Positions 1 to 12,264 of a stretch of 64,000 bases of DNA are shown here, piece after piece. Position 1 is the stretch's first letter; every line of letters starts with the position of its first letter. The translations under genes were made by a program, and so were the position numbers. The notes under the pieces are model-generated. The model made no database searches. It was given only the letters and a program-made list of their open reading frames with translations, and had not been told where the DNA came from. Source of the DNA: Phycisphaerae bacterium (GTDB taxonomy: Bacteria > Planctomycetota > Phycisphaerae > UBA1845 > Fen-1342); NCBI GenBank assembly GCA_030428945.1, contig JAUIEC010000014.1, positions 62,001-126,000 on the forward strand, read 5' to 3'.

Positions 1-288
1 GCCGAGGCCGAGATCATCGCCGGGCAGCCCCGCAGCGCTCTGAACCTGCCGACCCGCATCGCGCGGAACGATCCCGACGGCAACTACCGGGCGATCGCCT
101 GGCTGCTCGAGTGCATCGCCCGCCGCAGCCTCGACCTCGACTGCGGAACCTGTGAACTGCAGATCGCCACCGCCCGCGCCGGCCGCTGGTCCTTCAAGGA
201 ACTCGACGGCTGGCTGACCCGCGAACCCAACCCCCACGAAGACTGGATCAGAAAGCAGATCGGAATATTCCAGCGCCAGCAACCCTGA
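1..288 (+). CDS. C-terminal end of an unidentified protein (5' truncated)
   Basis: An open frame enters from the left edge and ends at TGA 286-288, leaving 95 residues. The fragment is mixed helical and charged, has an isolated C-x-x-C (D-C-G-T-C-E) near its middle and a tryptophan-rich end. I recognise no family. Codon usage is GC-rich in third positions like its neighbours, which supports real coding. It runs toward the minus-strand carbonic anhydrase gene, so the two are convergent, with a short tandem repeat between them. Confidence 0.6.
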   Translation, partial: AEAEIIAGQPRSALNLPTRIARNDPDGNYRAIAWLLECIARRSLDLDCGTCELQIATARAGRWSFKELDGWLTREPNPHEDWIRKQIGIFQRQQP

Positions 289-339
289 GCGAAGCCACCC
301 CGGGCGAGAAGACACCGGACTCTCGCCCCCGGCCCCCTC

Positions 340-395
340 GCTCCCTCGCTCCCTTGCTCCCTTGCTCCCTTGCTCCCTTGCTCCCTTGCTCCCTG
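340..395. repeat. 8-bp tandem repeat (GCTCCCTT)n
   Basis: Seven consecutive 8-bp units, five of them exactly GCTCCCTT, with the first ending in C and the last in G. The tract sits between two convergent genes and stops five bases before the carbonic anhydrase stop codon. It leaves a frame open on the minus strand that would read as an E-Q-G-S-type peptide, which I consider an artefact. It is a simple-sequence tract likely to vary in copy number. Confidence 0.9.
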
Positions 396-400
396 TTCCC

Positions 401-913
401 TCAACAAGGATACTTCCCGCGCGCGTGCTCGCGATTCAGCTTCTGGTAATTGGTCAGCACGAAGTCGACGTACGCGCGCTCCTTCGGACCGGTCTCGCGG
501 ATCACGCGGCCGGGGACGCCGACGACCAGCTTGTTGTCGGGGATCGTCGTGCCGGGTGGAACAACGGCACCGGCGCCGATCACGCAGTTGCGGCCGATCG
601 TGCACTCATCCAGAACGATCGCGCCGATCCCGATCAGCGTGCCGCGGCCGACCCGCGTGCAGTGCACCACCGCGCGGTGCCCGATCGCGACATCGTCCTC
701 GATGTCCAGGTCCACGCCGGTCTTCGTGTGGATCACCGTGCCGTCCTGGATGTTGCAGCGGGCGCCGATCCGGATCGCCGAGACGTCGCCGCGAATCGTC
801 ACGTGATGCAGCACCGTGCAGTCGTCGCCGAGCGTCACGTCGCCGCAGACGACCGCCGACGGCGCGATGTAGACACCCCGGCCGATGGTCGGCCGGACGG
901 GCTCCGGGCTCAT
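401..913 (-). CDS. gamma-class carbonic anhydrase family protein (left-handed beta-helix)
   Basis: A 170-residue left-handed beta-helix protein of the gamma carbonic anhydrase / YrdA-PaaY-like family. Hexapeptide repeats run through residues 10-130. The zinc ligands are readable as His62, His79 and His84, with the family's Arg41, Asp43 and Gln56 also in place. The gap between the first two histidines is short, so the acidic loop of the archaeal enzyme is missing, as in CamH-type proteins. Its ATG overlaps the stop of the upstream metallo-hydrolase in an ATGA junction, so the two are probably translated from one message. The zinc site looks complete; whether it hydrates CO2 or acts on another substrate cannot be read from sequence. 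Confidence 0.88.
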   Translation of the reverse strand: MSPEPVRPTIGRGVYIAPSAVVCGDVTLGDDCTVLHHVTIRGDVSAIRIGARCNIQDGTVIHTKTGVDLDIEDDVAIGHRAVVHCTRVGRGTLIGIGAIVLDECTIGRNCVIGAGAVVPPGTTIPDNKLVVGVPGRVIRETGPKERAYVDFVLTNYQKLNREHARGKYPC

Positions 914-1755
914 CGATTCTCCTTCACGTGCAGGCCGGGTCGATCGTCGCAGGCGCGTTCACCACTGCGGTCTTCCACGCTCTCGGTCTCGTGCCGGACG
1001 TGGTGCAGCGCCGAAACCTGCCGACGACTCGCGACCCAGATCGGAACACCGTGGTCCGCCGCCCGGTGGGTGTCGAGCGCGACCCGCGGATGATTGTTCT
1101 CGCCGCTCAGGTGGCTCAGCGCGACCCACTGGAGACGGCCCGAATCGCAGGCCGCCAGCATCGCGGCCGCCTGCTCGTTGGAGATGTGGCCGCGACCGCC
1201 CCGGATGCGGACCTTGAGGTACGTCGGGTACGGTCCGGTCCGCAGCATCTCCGGGTCGTAGTTGCTTTCGAGGTACGCGGCGTCCACGCTCGCCAGGGCG
1301 GCCTGGATCTGCGGCGTCGGGCGGCCGAGGTCGGTGAAGATCCCGAGGCGGTAGTCGCCGGCCTGGATCACGAAGCTGACCGCGTCGCGGGCATCGTGCG
1401 GAATCGGAATCGTCTCGATGCGCAGGTCCCCCAGCGGGAACGTCTGCCCGGCCCGGAAGAAGCGCCGCTTGGCCAGTTCCCCGCAGTGGCGGCGGGCACC
1501 GCGAAAGGTCCCGCGGGTCGCGTAAATCGGAATCCCCAGGCGACGCTGCAGCGTGCCGGCCGCGCGGATGTGGTCGAGATGGTCGTGCGTCAGCAGGATG
1601 CCGTCGATCTGTCCGATCCGGCGACCGTGCCGGGCCAGGCGGGCGACGATCTCGCGGGCGGCCAGGCCGGCGTCGACCAGCAGTCGCCGGCCGCCGCCTT
1701 CGACGTACAGGCAGTTCCCGCAGGAACCGGATTGCAGCGAGAAGGTCGTAATCAT
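910..1755 (-). CDS. MBL-fold metallo-hydrolase, YycJ/WalJ-like
   Basis: A 281-residue metallo-beta-lactamase-fold protein. It starts with the S-G-S-x-G-N strand typical of YycJ-like proteins, carries the metal motif T-H-D-H-L-D-H at residues 56-62, and later has H-L-S-x-E-N-N-x-P, which YycJ relatives share. I chose the internal ATG at 1755 because the beta-lactamase strand begins there and the longer frame upstream is arginine-rich noise. Family members are hydrolases, some acting on nucleic acid. It is the first gene of a two-gene unit with the carbonic anhydrase (4-bp ATGA overlap). Confidence 0.85.
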   Translation of the reverse strand: MITTFSLQSGSCGNCLYVEGGGRRLLVDAGLAAREIVARLARHGRRIGQIDGILLTHDHLDHIRAAGTLQRRLGIPIYATRGTFRGARRHCGELAKRRFFRAGQTFPLGDLRIETIPIPHDARDAVSFVIQAGDYRLGIFTDLGRPTPQIQAALASVDAAYLESNYDPEMLRTGPYPTYLKVRIRGGRGHISNEQAAAMLAACDSGRLQWVALSHLSGENNHPRVALDTHRAADHGVPIWVASRRQVSALHHVRHETESVEDRSGERACDDRPGLHVKENR

Positions 1756-1904
1756 GCGCGCGGGTCCCGTAATAGACGGCCTGTGATTGTAGCCCGTGAA
1801 CAGGCCGGACCGAAACCGGGTACGGGTTTGCCTGGCGCCCGCCGCTCTGCTACGGTTGTGCGGGTTTCCATGCGACCATTCTGGGCTGAAGCTGTGAACA
1901 AACG

Positions 1905-4900
1905 ATGCTACTGAACGCGCGCAGCATTCTGTTACTGACCCTGTTCTTCCTGTCCGGCGCGACCGGGCTGGTGTACGAACTGGTCTGGACCCGGCAACTG
2001 GTTTTCGTCTTCGGCGGCACCACCTACGCGATCTCAACGGTCCTGGTGGCGTTCATGGGCGGGCTCGGGATCGGCAGCTTCCTGGCCGGACGGGTGTCCA
2101 GCGGCATACAACGTCCCGGACTGGTGTACGGCGTTATCGAGATCCTGATCGGCGTGTATGCCCTGGCCGTGCCCCTGCTGCTGGACCAGGCCCTGCCGCT
2201 GTACCGGGCGATCTATCCCAGCGCCGAGACGGCCCCCGGCATCCTGACCGCCGTGCGCTTCGCGATCGGCAGCCTGATCCTGCTGGTGCCGACCACGCTG
2301 ATGGGGGCGACCCTGCCGATCCTCGTGCGGTACGTCACACTGCAGGGCGGCCGCCTCGGGGCCACGGTCGGATTCATCTACGGCATCAACACCACCGGCG
2401 CGATGGTCGGCGTGCTGGCGACCGGCTTCGTGCTGATCCCGGTCTTCGGCCTGCTGACGACGACACGCGTGGCGGCGCTGGTCAACATCGCGATCGGGCT
2501 GCTGGCGATCATCGTCTTCCGCCAGCGCAGCGCGTCGCTGGACCAAGGCGGACCGGCCGAGGGCGAGACCCGCGTCCCGCCGACGACGGCGCCGCTGGAC
2601 GCGGGAACGCGAAGCGCGATCCTGCTGGTGTTCGCGGTCTCCGGCTTCGCGGCGATGGTCTACCAGATCACCTGGACCCGCAGCCTGGTGATGTCGCTCG
2701 GTTCGAGCACCTACAGCTTCACCTGCATCCTGGCGGCCTTCATCTTCGGACTCGCCCTCGGCAGCGTCGCCGTCGCACGACTGGTCGACCGCCTCCGCAA
2801 CCCGGCCACCGCGATCGGCTGGGTCGAGGTCGCGATCGGACTGGCCGCGATCGTCATCCTGCCGGTCTACGGACAGTTGCCGCGACTGTCGTACTACCTC
2901 GCCAACGAGTACGGCCGCGAGCATTTCGGCACGCTCGTGCTGCTGCGGTTCGGACTGATCATCGCCATCACGCTGATTCCGACCGTGCTGATGGGCACGC
3001 TCTTCCCGCTGGTGACGCGCTCGGTCACCGTCGGCGCCGGCGATGAGGGGGCGGCCACCGGCCGGGCGTACCTGATGAACACGGTCGGGACGATCCTGGG
3101 TTCCTTCCTGGCGGGCTTCGTGATGATCGAGTTCGTCGGCCTGGAGGCGGCGGTGCTGATCGCCTCGCTGCTGAACGTGCTGGCGGGCGCGGCCCTGCTG
3201 TACCGCGCGGCACAGGCCGGTGAACTGGGTGCCTGGCAGCCGGTGTCCGCGGTCGCCCTGGTGCTGCTGTTCGGGCTGGGCTGGCTGGTCTTCGGACGCT
3301 GGGATCCGCTGCTGGTCAACTCGGGATCGTTCATGGCGTCGATGAGCCCCGACGAGATGCGGGCCCACCACCGCCTGCTGTACTACGCGGACGGCGTCGA
3401 CCTGAGCGTGCTGGTCGGCGAAACGACGGACCCGGACCTGGCACCGGAACAGCAGGACCTGATGCTGACGGTCAACGCCACGGTCAACGCCTCGACCGGC
3501 TACGACGACCTGAACACCAACATCCTGCTGGCCCAACTGCCGATCCTGATGGCCAACTCGGCCGAACAGACCTGCATCATCGGCCTGGGCTGCGGCATGA
3601 CCCTCGGCTCGGCCCTGCAGCATCCGCCCGAACACATCGAGCAGGTCGACTGTGTCGAGATCAGTTCACAGGTGATCCGCGCGGCGGAACTGTTCAAGGA
3701 CTACACCTACGACGCCACGCGGGACGCCTCGCAGCGGGCCCGGATGATCCGCGGCGACGGCCGCAACCACATGCTGCTGACCGACACGCGCTACGACGTG
3801 ATCATCTCCGAGCCCTCCCACCCGTGGATGTCGGGCGTCGCCAACCTGTTCACGCACGAGATGTTCAGCCTGTGCAGCGAACGACTCAATGACGACGGCC
3901 TGCTGCTGGTCTGGCTGCACGGCTACGACATGTCGGTCGAGAACTTCAAGCTGATCGTCCGCACGGTGCAGGCCGTCTTCCCGTTCGTTTCGATCTGGGA
4001 ACTCGGCCAGGACGACTACGGCATCCTGGTCGGCAAGCGACCCCTGCAGGTGGACCTCGACGGCCTGATCGCCCGGTTCAACGTGCAGTCCGTCCGCGAG
4101 GACATGTACCGGGTCGGACTCAACCGACCGGCAAGACTGGTGGCCCGCTTCATCACGGCCGGCGAACCGCTGCGGGCGTGGGCCGGCAGCGGCCTGCTGC
4201 ACCTGGATGACAACGCCCTCGTCGAGTTCTCGTCGCCACGACACGTCTACGACGACCAGAGCGACGTGCTCCGCGAACAGTTGTTCGCGATGGAGAGTTC
4301 GCCCTTCGAGAGCATCATCCGCATCGATCCGACCAGCCTGGCCCACCAGGAATTCGTCGCCGACGTGCGCCGCGTCCGGACAGCCCGCGCCGCCCGCCTC
4401 GACGCCCAGCGGGCCCTCCTCAGCGACAGCCCCGATGCCGTCACCCACGCGACCGCCGCCCTGCGGGCCGGCTACGCCCGCGACCCCGGCAACATGGAAC
4501 TGTTCATGTTCGCCCGCCAGAAACTGCGCCCGGTCGAAGCCGCCGAGACCTTCGCCGCCGAACTGCTCCAGACCCGCATGCCGGTGATCGGCGACCGCCG
4601 CGTCGCGAACCTGCCGCTGATCCTGCGGCAACTGCTGACCCAGGCGCAGCAGGCCAACGAGGCCCAGCGCTGGGCGGCCGCCGCCAGCTACTTCGAAGAA
4701 GCCCTGCTGATCCTGCCGACCGACGCCAACCTCGTGGTGGTCTTCGCCAACACGCTGCACAAAGCCGGAGCAACCCAGCGGGCGGTCGTCGTGCTGCAGC
4801 GGGCCGTCACCGACCAGGTGCTGACCCGAAACCAGATCGAGTCCGCCGCGCTGCTGGCCGACATCCGCGATACACCGGAATACCAGGCGTGGACGGCCGA

Positions 4901-4916
4901 AGAGAGTGGATCATGA
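1905..4916 (+). CDS. fused multi-spanning membrane transporter-like / spermidine synthase-like protein with C-terminal TPR-like tail
   Basis: 1003 residues. The first ~465 residues are a polytopic membrane region made of two similar halves; each half begins with a G-x-x-x-(L/M)-V-Y-(E/Q)-x-x-W-T-R motif (residues ~20-30 and ~250-260). This is the usual layout of fused MFS/spermidine synthase proteins. Residues ~540-720 form a class I methyltransferase-like fold with an I-G-L-G-C-G-M glycine loop, an acidic D-C-V-E-I strand and an S-E-P-S-H-P-W catalytic-region motif. The rest is helical and TPR-like. The aminopropyltransferase reaction is known for the soluble family; activity of the membrane fusions is not established. 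The stop overlaps the next start (ATGA). Confidence 0.85.
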   Translation: MLLNARSILLLTLFFLSGATGLVYELVWTRQLVFVFGGTTYAISTVLVAFMGGLGIGSFLAGRVSSGIQRPGLVYGVIEILIGVYALAVPLLLDQALPLYRAIYPSAETAPGILTAVRFAIGSLILLVPTTLMGATLPILVRYVTLQGGRLGATVGFIYGINTTGAMVGVLATGFVLIPVFGLLTTTRVAALVNIAIGLLAIIVFRQRSASLDQGGPAEGETRVPPTTAPLDAGTRSAILLVFAVSGFAAMVYQITWTRSLVMSLGSSTYSFTCILAAFIFGLALGSVAVARLVDRLRNPATAIGWVEVAIGLAAIVILPVYGQLPRLSYYLANEYGREHFGTLVLLRFGLIIAITLIPTVLMGTLFPLVTRSVTVGAGDEGAATGRAYLMNTVGTILGSFLAGFVMIEFVGLEAAVLIASLLNVLAGAALLYRAAQAGELGAWQPVSAVALVLLFGLGWLVFGRWDPLLVNSGSFMASMSPDEMRAHHRLLYYADGVDLSVLVGETTDPDLAPEQQDLMLTVNATVNASTGYDDLNTNILLAQLPILMANSAEQTCIIGLGCGMTLGSALQHPPEHIEQVDCVEISSQVIRAAELFKDYTYDATRDASQRARMIRGDGRNHMLLTDTRYDVIISEPSHPWMSGVANLFTHEMFSLCSERLNDDGLLLVWLHGYDMSVENFKLIVRTVQAVFPFVSIWELGQDDYGILVGKRPLQVDLDGLIARFNVQSVREDMYRVGLNRPARLVARFITAGEPLRAWAGSGLLHLDDNALVEFSSPRHVYDDQSDVLREQLFAMESSPFESIIRIDPTSLAHQEFVADVRRVRTARAARLDAQRALLSDSPDAVTHATAALRAGYARDPGNMELFMFARQKLRPVEAAETFAAELLQTRMPVIGDRRVANLPLILRQLLTQAQQANEAQRWAAAASYFEEALLILPTDANLVVVFANTLHKAGATQRAVVVLQRAVTDQVLTRNQIESAALLADIRDTPEYQAWTAEESGS

Positions 4917-5470
4917 TCAGACACGCGTTTCTGTTCGGACTCGTCGGACTCGGCCTCCTGGCCGGTTGTGCGAAGGACCGGATTCCACGGGTCGAAGCGG
5001 TCCCGGCCGAGGAGATCGCCGCCGAGGACGCCCGCAACCTCAAGACCGACGGACACTTCTTCCTGTCCGGCGTCCTGACCGAAGACGGCCTGGCGGAACT
5101 GCGCGGCCGCGGTGTCGAAACGGTGCTCGACCTGCGCGAGAGCCGGCAGATCCCGGAAGGCTATCCCGAGACGGTTCGCAGGCTCGGACTCGCCTACGTG
5201 TCGGCCCCGCTGCGGTCCAACGGCATGAACGCGACCGAGGCCGAGGCGGCCCTGGCGGAACTGGACCGGGCCCGCGACTGGCCCGTGCTCGTGCAGTGCG
5301 GCTCCGGCAATCGCGTCGGGGCGCTCTACGGCCTGTATCACGCGAAGCAGGCGAAGCTGACGGTCGAGGAAGCACTGGACCTGGCCCGCAAGGCCGGGAT
5401 GCGCGACAAGGACCTCCAGGCCGATGTCGAGACGCTGCTGCGCGACACGCCCGAAGAACAACAGGACTGA
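4913..5470 (+). CDS. lipoprotein with dual-specificity/BLH-type phosphatase-like domain
   Basis: 185 residues from the ATG that overlaps the previous stop. This start gives a clean lipoprotein signal ending L-L-A-G-C (Cys19), whereas the longer frame would bury it. The domain follows the beta-lactamase-hydrolase-associated / DUF442-like phosphatase pattern: an S-G-V-L-T-E-D-G-L-A-x-L strand, V-L-D-L-R, and a P-loop Q-C-G-S-G-N-R with Cys and Arg separated by four residues rather than the classical five. Family members are tyrosine-phosphatase relatives of uncertain substrate. It is probably anchored in the periplasm and co-expressed with the membrane spermidine-synthase-like protein. Confidence 0.75.
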   Translation: MIRHAFLFGLVGLGLLAGCAKDRIPRVEAVPAEEIAAEDARNLKTDGHFFLSGVLTEDGLAELRGRGVETVLDLRESRQIPEGYPETVRRLGLAYVSAPLRSNGMNATEAEAALAELDRARDWPVLVQCGSGNRVGALYGLYHAKQAKLTVEEALDLARKAGMRDKDLQADVETLLRDTPEEQQD

Positions 5471-5554
5471 CCCACCCCGCTCCGCCCCGATCCCGGCGGC
5501 CTGATCGTCGAACGTGCAGAACCGCGAAGGATGGCAAAGGGCACCGGCCGCGCG

Positions 5555-8749
<3,195 letters not shown>

Positions 8750-8812
8750 CGGCGTCTCGGAACGGTGCTTCCAATGGGTAAGAGATTAGGGAACCCGCGA
8801 CGGGACGGCCAG

Positions 8813-8843
8813 TCGAAAAGTGCGCCCGCCCGGGGCTTTTCGA
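8813..8843. promoter_or_regulatory. inverted repeat in a divergent promoter region
   Basis: Perfect 8-bp arms TCGAAAAG and CTTTTCGA separated by 15 bases, in the 230-bp region between the divergent histidine kinase and cystathionine beta-synthase genes. It could be an operator or a transcript hairpin for the downstream gene. It is not followed by a T-run, so it is not an obvious terminator. Confidence 0.4.
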
Positions 8844-8979
8844 TCGGGCGCCGCGGTATTCGGACCTGCCGGACCGCGCGTCCCCCGGGCCGGGCGGTCC
8901 CTCCCCGGATCGAGTATCCTGCCGGAATGCGAAGCACCCGCGGCCGGCCTGGTCGCGGGCGACGAGGGAGACCAAGGCG

Positions 8980-10362
8980 ATGCAGTACTACGAGAACGTG
9001 CTTGGGCTGGTCGGCAACACGCCGCTGGTGCGCCTGCACCGGATGGTGGACGAAACCACCATGGCCCGGGTGCTGGTGAAAATGGAGCAGTTGAACCCGG
9101 CCGGCTCGGTCAAGGACCGGATGGCGGTCAACATGATCCAGCGGGCCGAGGAGGCGGGCCTGCTGAAACCCGGCGCAACGATCGTCGAGAGCACCTCGGG
9201 CAACACGGGGCTCGGGCTGGCGATGACCTGCGCGGTGCGCGGCTACCGCTGCGTGTTCACCATGCCCGACAAGATGAGCAAAGAGAAGATCGACATGCTG
9301 AAGGCCTACGGGGCCGAGGTGATCGTCACCCGGACGGATGTCGATCACGACGACCCCGAAAGCTACGTCTCGATCGCCAAGCGGGTGGCCGAGGAAACAC
9401 CCAACGGCTTCTACACCGACCAGTACTACAACATGTCGAACCCCGAGGCCCACTACCTGACGACCGGCCCCGAGATCTGGGAGCAGACCGACGGCAGGCT
9501 GGACGCGTTCGTCGCCGGCATCGGCACCGGCGGCACGGTCTCCGGCGTCGGCAAGTACCTGAAGGAACGGTCCCGGGAGGCCGGCCGCGACGTGAAGGTC
9601 TTCTGCCCGGACCCGTTCGGCAGCATCTACAAGAACATGCACGAGTGCGGCGAGGAAGGCCAGACCAGCATCTACCGGGTCGAGGGGATCGGGCACGACT
9701 TCATGGTCGGGACGCTGGACCTGTCGGTCATCGACGAGGTCCGCAACGTCAGCGACAAGGATTCGTTCCTGACCGCCCGCCGACTGGCCCGCGAGGAAGG
9801 CATCTTCGTCGGCGGCAGTACCGGCACGATCGTCTTCGGCGCCCTCGAACTGGCCCGGGAACTCGGACCCGGCAAGCTGATCGTCTGCATCCTGTGCGAC
9901 TCGGGCGACCGCTACCTGAGCAAGTGCTTCGACGACGACTGGATGAAGGACATGGGCTACCTGGGCAGCAGCGAGCGACTCGGAACCGTCCGCGACGTGC
10001 TGCACGCCCGCCATCGAACCGTCGAGTTCGCCCGCCCGGACGAAACCCTCGCCGAGGTCTCGCGCCGCATGAACGCCCTCGGCATTTCACAGATGCCGGT
10101 CACCTGCCCGAACGGCGGCGAACTGCGCATGATCCACGAGATCGACCTGCTGCACGAAATGGTCAACGGCGCCTGCACGCCGGATGACAAGGTCACCCGG
10201 GCCGCCAAGCCGCTGCAGGGCGTGGTCGCCCCCGGCGATCCGCTCTCCAAGGTGCAGAAGGTCTTCGACGAGGACAACGTCGCGGTCGTCATCGAGCACG
10301 GCCAGGTGCTCGGCATCATCGGCAAGATCGACGTCGTCGAATACCTCGCGTCCCTGCGCTGA
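8980..10362 (+). CDS. cbs: cystathionine beta-synthase with C-terminal CBS pair
   Basis: 460 residues of PLP fold type II. The N-terminal G-N-T-P-L-V-R-L motif is followed by N-P-A-G-S-V-K-D-R with the PLP-binding lysine at residue 45, then S-T-S-G-N-T-G and the G-I-G-T-G-G-T phosphate-binding loop. Residues from about 345 to the end form two CBS motifs, the usual regulatory module of full-length cystathionine beta-synthase. The enzyme condenses serine (or a related substrate) with homocysteine in transsulfuration. The start is the ATG preceded by a GGGAG ribosome site. O-acetylserine sulfhydrylase is the main alternative, but the tandem CBS tail favours this call. Confidence 0.88.
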   Translation: MQYYENVLGLVGNTPLVRLHRMVDETTMARVLVKMEQLNPAGSVKDRMAVNMIQRAEEAGLLKPGATIVESTSGNTGLGLAMTCAVRGYRCVFTMPDKMSKEKIDMLKAYGAEVIVTRTDVDHDDPESYVSIAKRVAEETPNGFYTDQYYNMSNPEAHYLTTGPEIWEQTDGRLDAFVAGIGTGGTVSGVGKYLKERSREAGRDVKVFCPDPFGSIYKNMHECGEEGQTSIYRVEGIGHDFMVGTLDLSVIDEVRNVSDKDSFLTARRLAREEGIFVGGSTGTIVFGALELARELGPGKLIVCILCDSGDRYLSKCFDDDWMKDMGYLGSSERLGTVRDVLHARHRTVEFARPDETLAEVSRRMNALGISQMPVTCPNGGELRMIHEIDLLHEMVNGACTPDDKVTRAAKPLQGVVAPGDPLSKVQKVFDEDNVAVVIEHGQVLGIIGKIDVVEYLASLR

Positions 10363-10394
10363 GCCGATCCGCGGCGGCCCGTCGATCGAAACGC

Positions 10395-10438
10395 GACCCG
10401 CGCGCGCGAGTGCGCCAACGCACCCGCGCGCGCGGGTC
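10395..10438 (+). terminator. strong GC hairpin downstream of cystathionine beta-synthase
   Basis: Two 20-base arms (10395-10414 and 10419-10438) are complementary except for one A-C position and enclose the tetraloop CCAA. The arms are mostly alternating CG. The hairpin lies 32 bases after the synthase stop codon and is followed by a run of C rather than T. It may stop transcription or protect the 3' end, but it is not a canonical intrinsic terminator. Confidence 0.6.
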
Positions 10439-10479
10439 CGCCCCCCCCGACCCGGACGTCCGCCGCACCCGCGTGCACG

Positions 10480-10509
10480 CTTAACGAAACCTTAATCGTT
10501 TGTTAGGAT
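10480..10509 (+). promoter_or_regulatory. Pho-box-like triple repeat upstream of the Na/Pi cotransporter
   Basis: Three 8-bp units at an exact 11-bp period: CTTAACGA (10480), CTTAATCG (10491) and GTTAGGAT (10502), separated by 3 bases each. This spacing and the TTAA core match the cyanobacterial Pho box (pyrimidine-TTAA units with 3-bp spacers) as I remember it. It is the only AT-rich stretch in the local GC-rich region and lies 52 bases before the start of a phosphate transporter gene, which fits phosphate control by a PhoB-type regulator. Confidence 0.6.
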
Positions 10510-10561
10510 GAAGGTCTGCACCGACGCGCGGTGTCCGATTGGTCCTGTGGAAAGAGCGTGC

Positions 10562-12196
10562 ATGCTGGTGTTCATCAACATCGCCGGGGGGGTCGCACTG
10601 ATCCTCTTCGCGGTTCGCTTCTTGCGCAAGGGACTCGACCGCCTGCTCGGGGACCAGTTGGGCCCGGTCATGCAGCGCTACGCCGACTCGCGGATCCGCT
10701 CGTTCTTCTCCGGCCTGTTCGTGGCCGTGATCGCCCCCTCGTCGACCACGATGTCCGTGCTGGCGGTCCAGACGGTCCGGGCGGGACATCTGCCGGCCCG
10801 GCGGGTCCTGGCGGTGATGCTGGGGGCCGACGTCGGCCTGACCGTGATGGTCCTGCTGCTGGCGCTGCGTCTGGATCGCTTCTCGCCCGCCTTCATCGCG
10901 CTCGGGGTCCTGCTGTTCCAGTTCACCTGGGCCCGCCGCAGTCGCGGCGTCGGGCAGGTCATCCTGAGCCTGGGCTTCATCTTCCTGGGAATCGGGATGA
11001 TCTCGCGCGCGGCGGCCGCCATGCCGCCCAGCGGTGACCTGGTGGCGCTGCTCGAGATCGGGGCGCGGCACCCGTTCCTGCTGGCGGCGCTCGCGGTGGC
11101 CCTGGCCGTGGCGCTGCAGTCCTCGACCGCGGCGATCGGTCTGACGATGGGCCTCGCGTCGGCCGATCTGCCGGGCATCGACCCGCTCTCGCTCGCGGTT
11201 CCGGTGGTCCTGGGCGCCAACGTCGGCGTCGGCCTGACCCTGCTGATGATCGCCGGCGCCGAGTGCGACGCCCGCCGCCTCGCGCTCAGCAACCTGTTCT
11301 GCAAGACGGCCACAGCGGTCCTGCTGCTCTCCCTGGCCGGCTGGGTCGTGCAGGCGGTCGACCTGCTGCCGGCCAACCTCGACCGCAAGATCGCGCTGAC
11401 GCACAGCGGCTTCAACGTGCTGATGGCGCTGCTGTTCCTGCCTCTGGTCAATCCGGTCTTCGGGCTCGCCAGCCGGATGATTCCCGATCGGCCGGACGCC
11501 CGGGCGGTGCCGTTCGCGCCGCGGTTCATCAACAACGCGCACATCGACGGCACCGCGATCGCGACCGGGCAGTCCCGGCAGGAGATCCTGCGGGTCTCGG
11601 CCATCGTGCGGGCGATGCTGGACGATCTGTGGACCGCCCTGCATGACCGCGACGCGGACCTGGCCCGCTCGGTCAAGGAACGCGACGACCAGGTCGATCT
11701 GCTCGATCGCGAGATCAAGCGGTTCCTGACCCGCATCACCGGCGACGACTCCGACGAGAAGACCTCGGCCGAAGTCATGGCCCAGTTGCGGTACGTCAAC
11801 GAACTCGAAACGATCGGCGACATCATCGACCAGAACCTCGGCGACCTGGTGGTCGAACGGGCCCGCGACGAAGTCTGGTTCTCGGACGCGGGCTGGCAGG
11901 AACTCGACGGCTTCTACCGCAAGGTGGCCGAGAACCTGCTGATCGCCGAGACCGCCTTCGCAACCCGCGACCAGCTTCTCGCGCAGCGCCTGCTGCGCCA
12001 CAAGCAGGCCCTGAACCAACTCGACCGGCAACTGCGCGACACCCACTTCACCCGCCTGCGCCAGGGACAGGAACAGTCGCACGAATCCAGCGCACTGCAC
12101 CTCGACATCCTGACACACCTGAAACGGATCAACAGTTGCGTCACCCACGTCGCCTACGCCATCGTGCAGACCCACCCGGACGATGCACGCGCGTAA
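10562..12196 (+). CDS. Na/Pi cotransporter family protein with C-terminal PhoU-like domain
   Basis: 544 residues. Two homologous membrane halves each carry the serine-rich signature of the NptA/SLC34 family: A-P-S-S-T-T-M in the first half and A-L-Q-S-S-T-A-A in the second. The last ~190 residues are a helical PhoU-like bundle. I chose ATG 10562 over an upstream in-frame start at 10508 because a GGAAAGAG ribosome site precedes it, hydrophobicity begins there, and the upstream start lies inside the Pho-box-like repeat. The predicted role is sodium-coupled phosphate movement at the cytoplasmic membrane, with the PhoU-like tail possibly gating it. Confidence 0.88.
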   Translation: MLVFINIAGGVALILFAVRFLRKGLDRLLGDQLGPVMQRYADSRIRSFFSGLFVAVIAPSSTTMSVLAVQTVRAGHLPARRVLAVMLGADVGLTVMVLLLALRLDRFSPAFIALGVLLFQFTWARRSRGVGQVILSLGFIFLGIGMISRAAAAMPPSGDLVALLEIGARHPFLLAALAVALAVALQSSTAAIGLTMGLASADLPGIDPLSLAVPVVLGANVGVGLTLLMIAGAECDARRLALSNLFCKTATAVLLLSLAGWVVQAVDLLPANLDRKIALTHSGFNVLMALLFLPLVNPVFGLASRMIPDRPDARAVPFAPRFINNAHIDGTAIATGQSRQEILRVSAIVRAMLDDLWTALHDRDADLARSVKERDDQVDLLDREIKRFLTRITGDDSDEKTSAEVMAQLRYVNELETIGDIIDQNLGDLVVERARDEVWFSDAGWQELDGFYRKVAENLLIAETAFATRDQLLAQRLLRHKQALNQLDRQLRDTHFTRLRQGQEQSHESSALHLDILTHLKRINSCVTHVAYAIVQTHPDDARA

Positions 12197-12264
12197 AGCC
12201 CCCTCTTTGGAAGAGAGCGCGGACGAGCGCCTGGCGCACACAGCGCTCGCCCGCATGCACGCGC

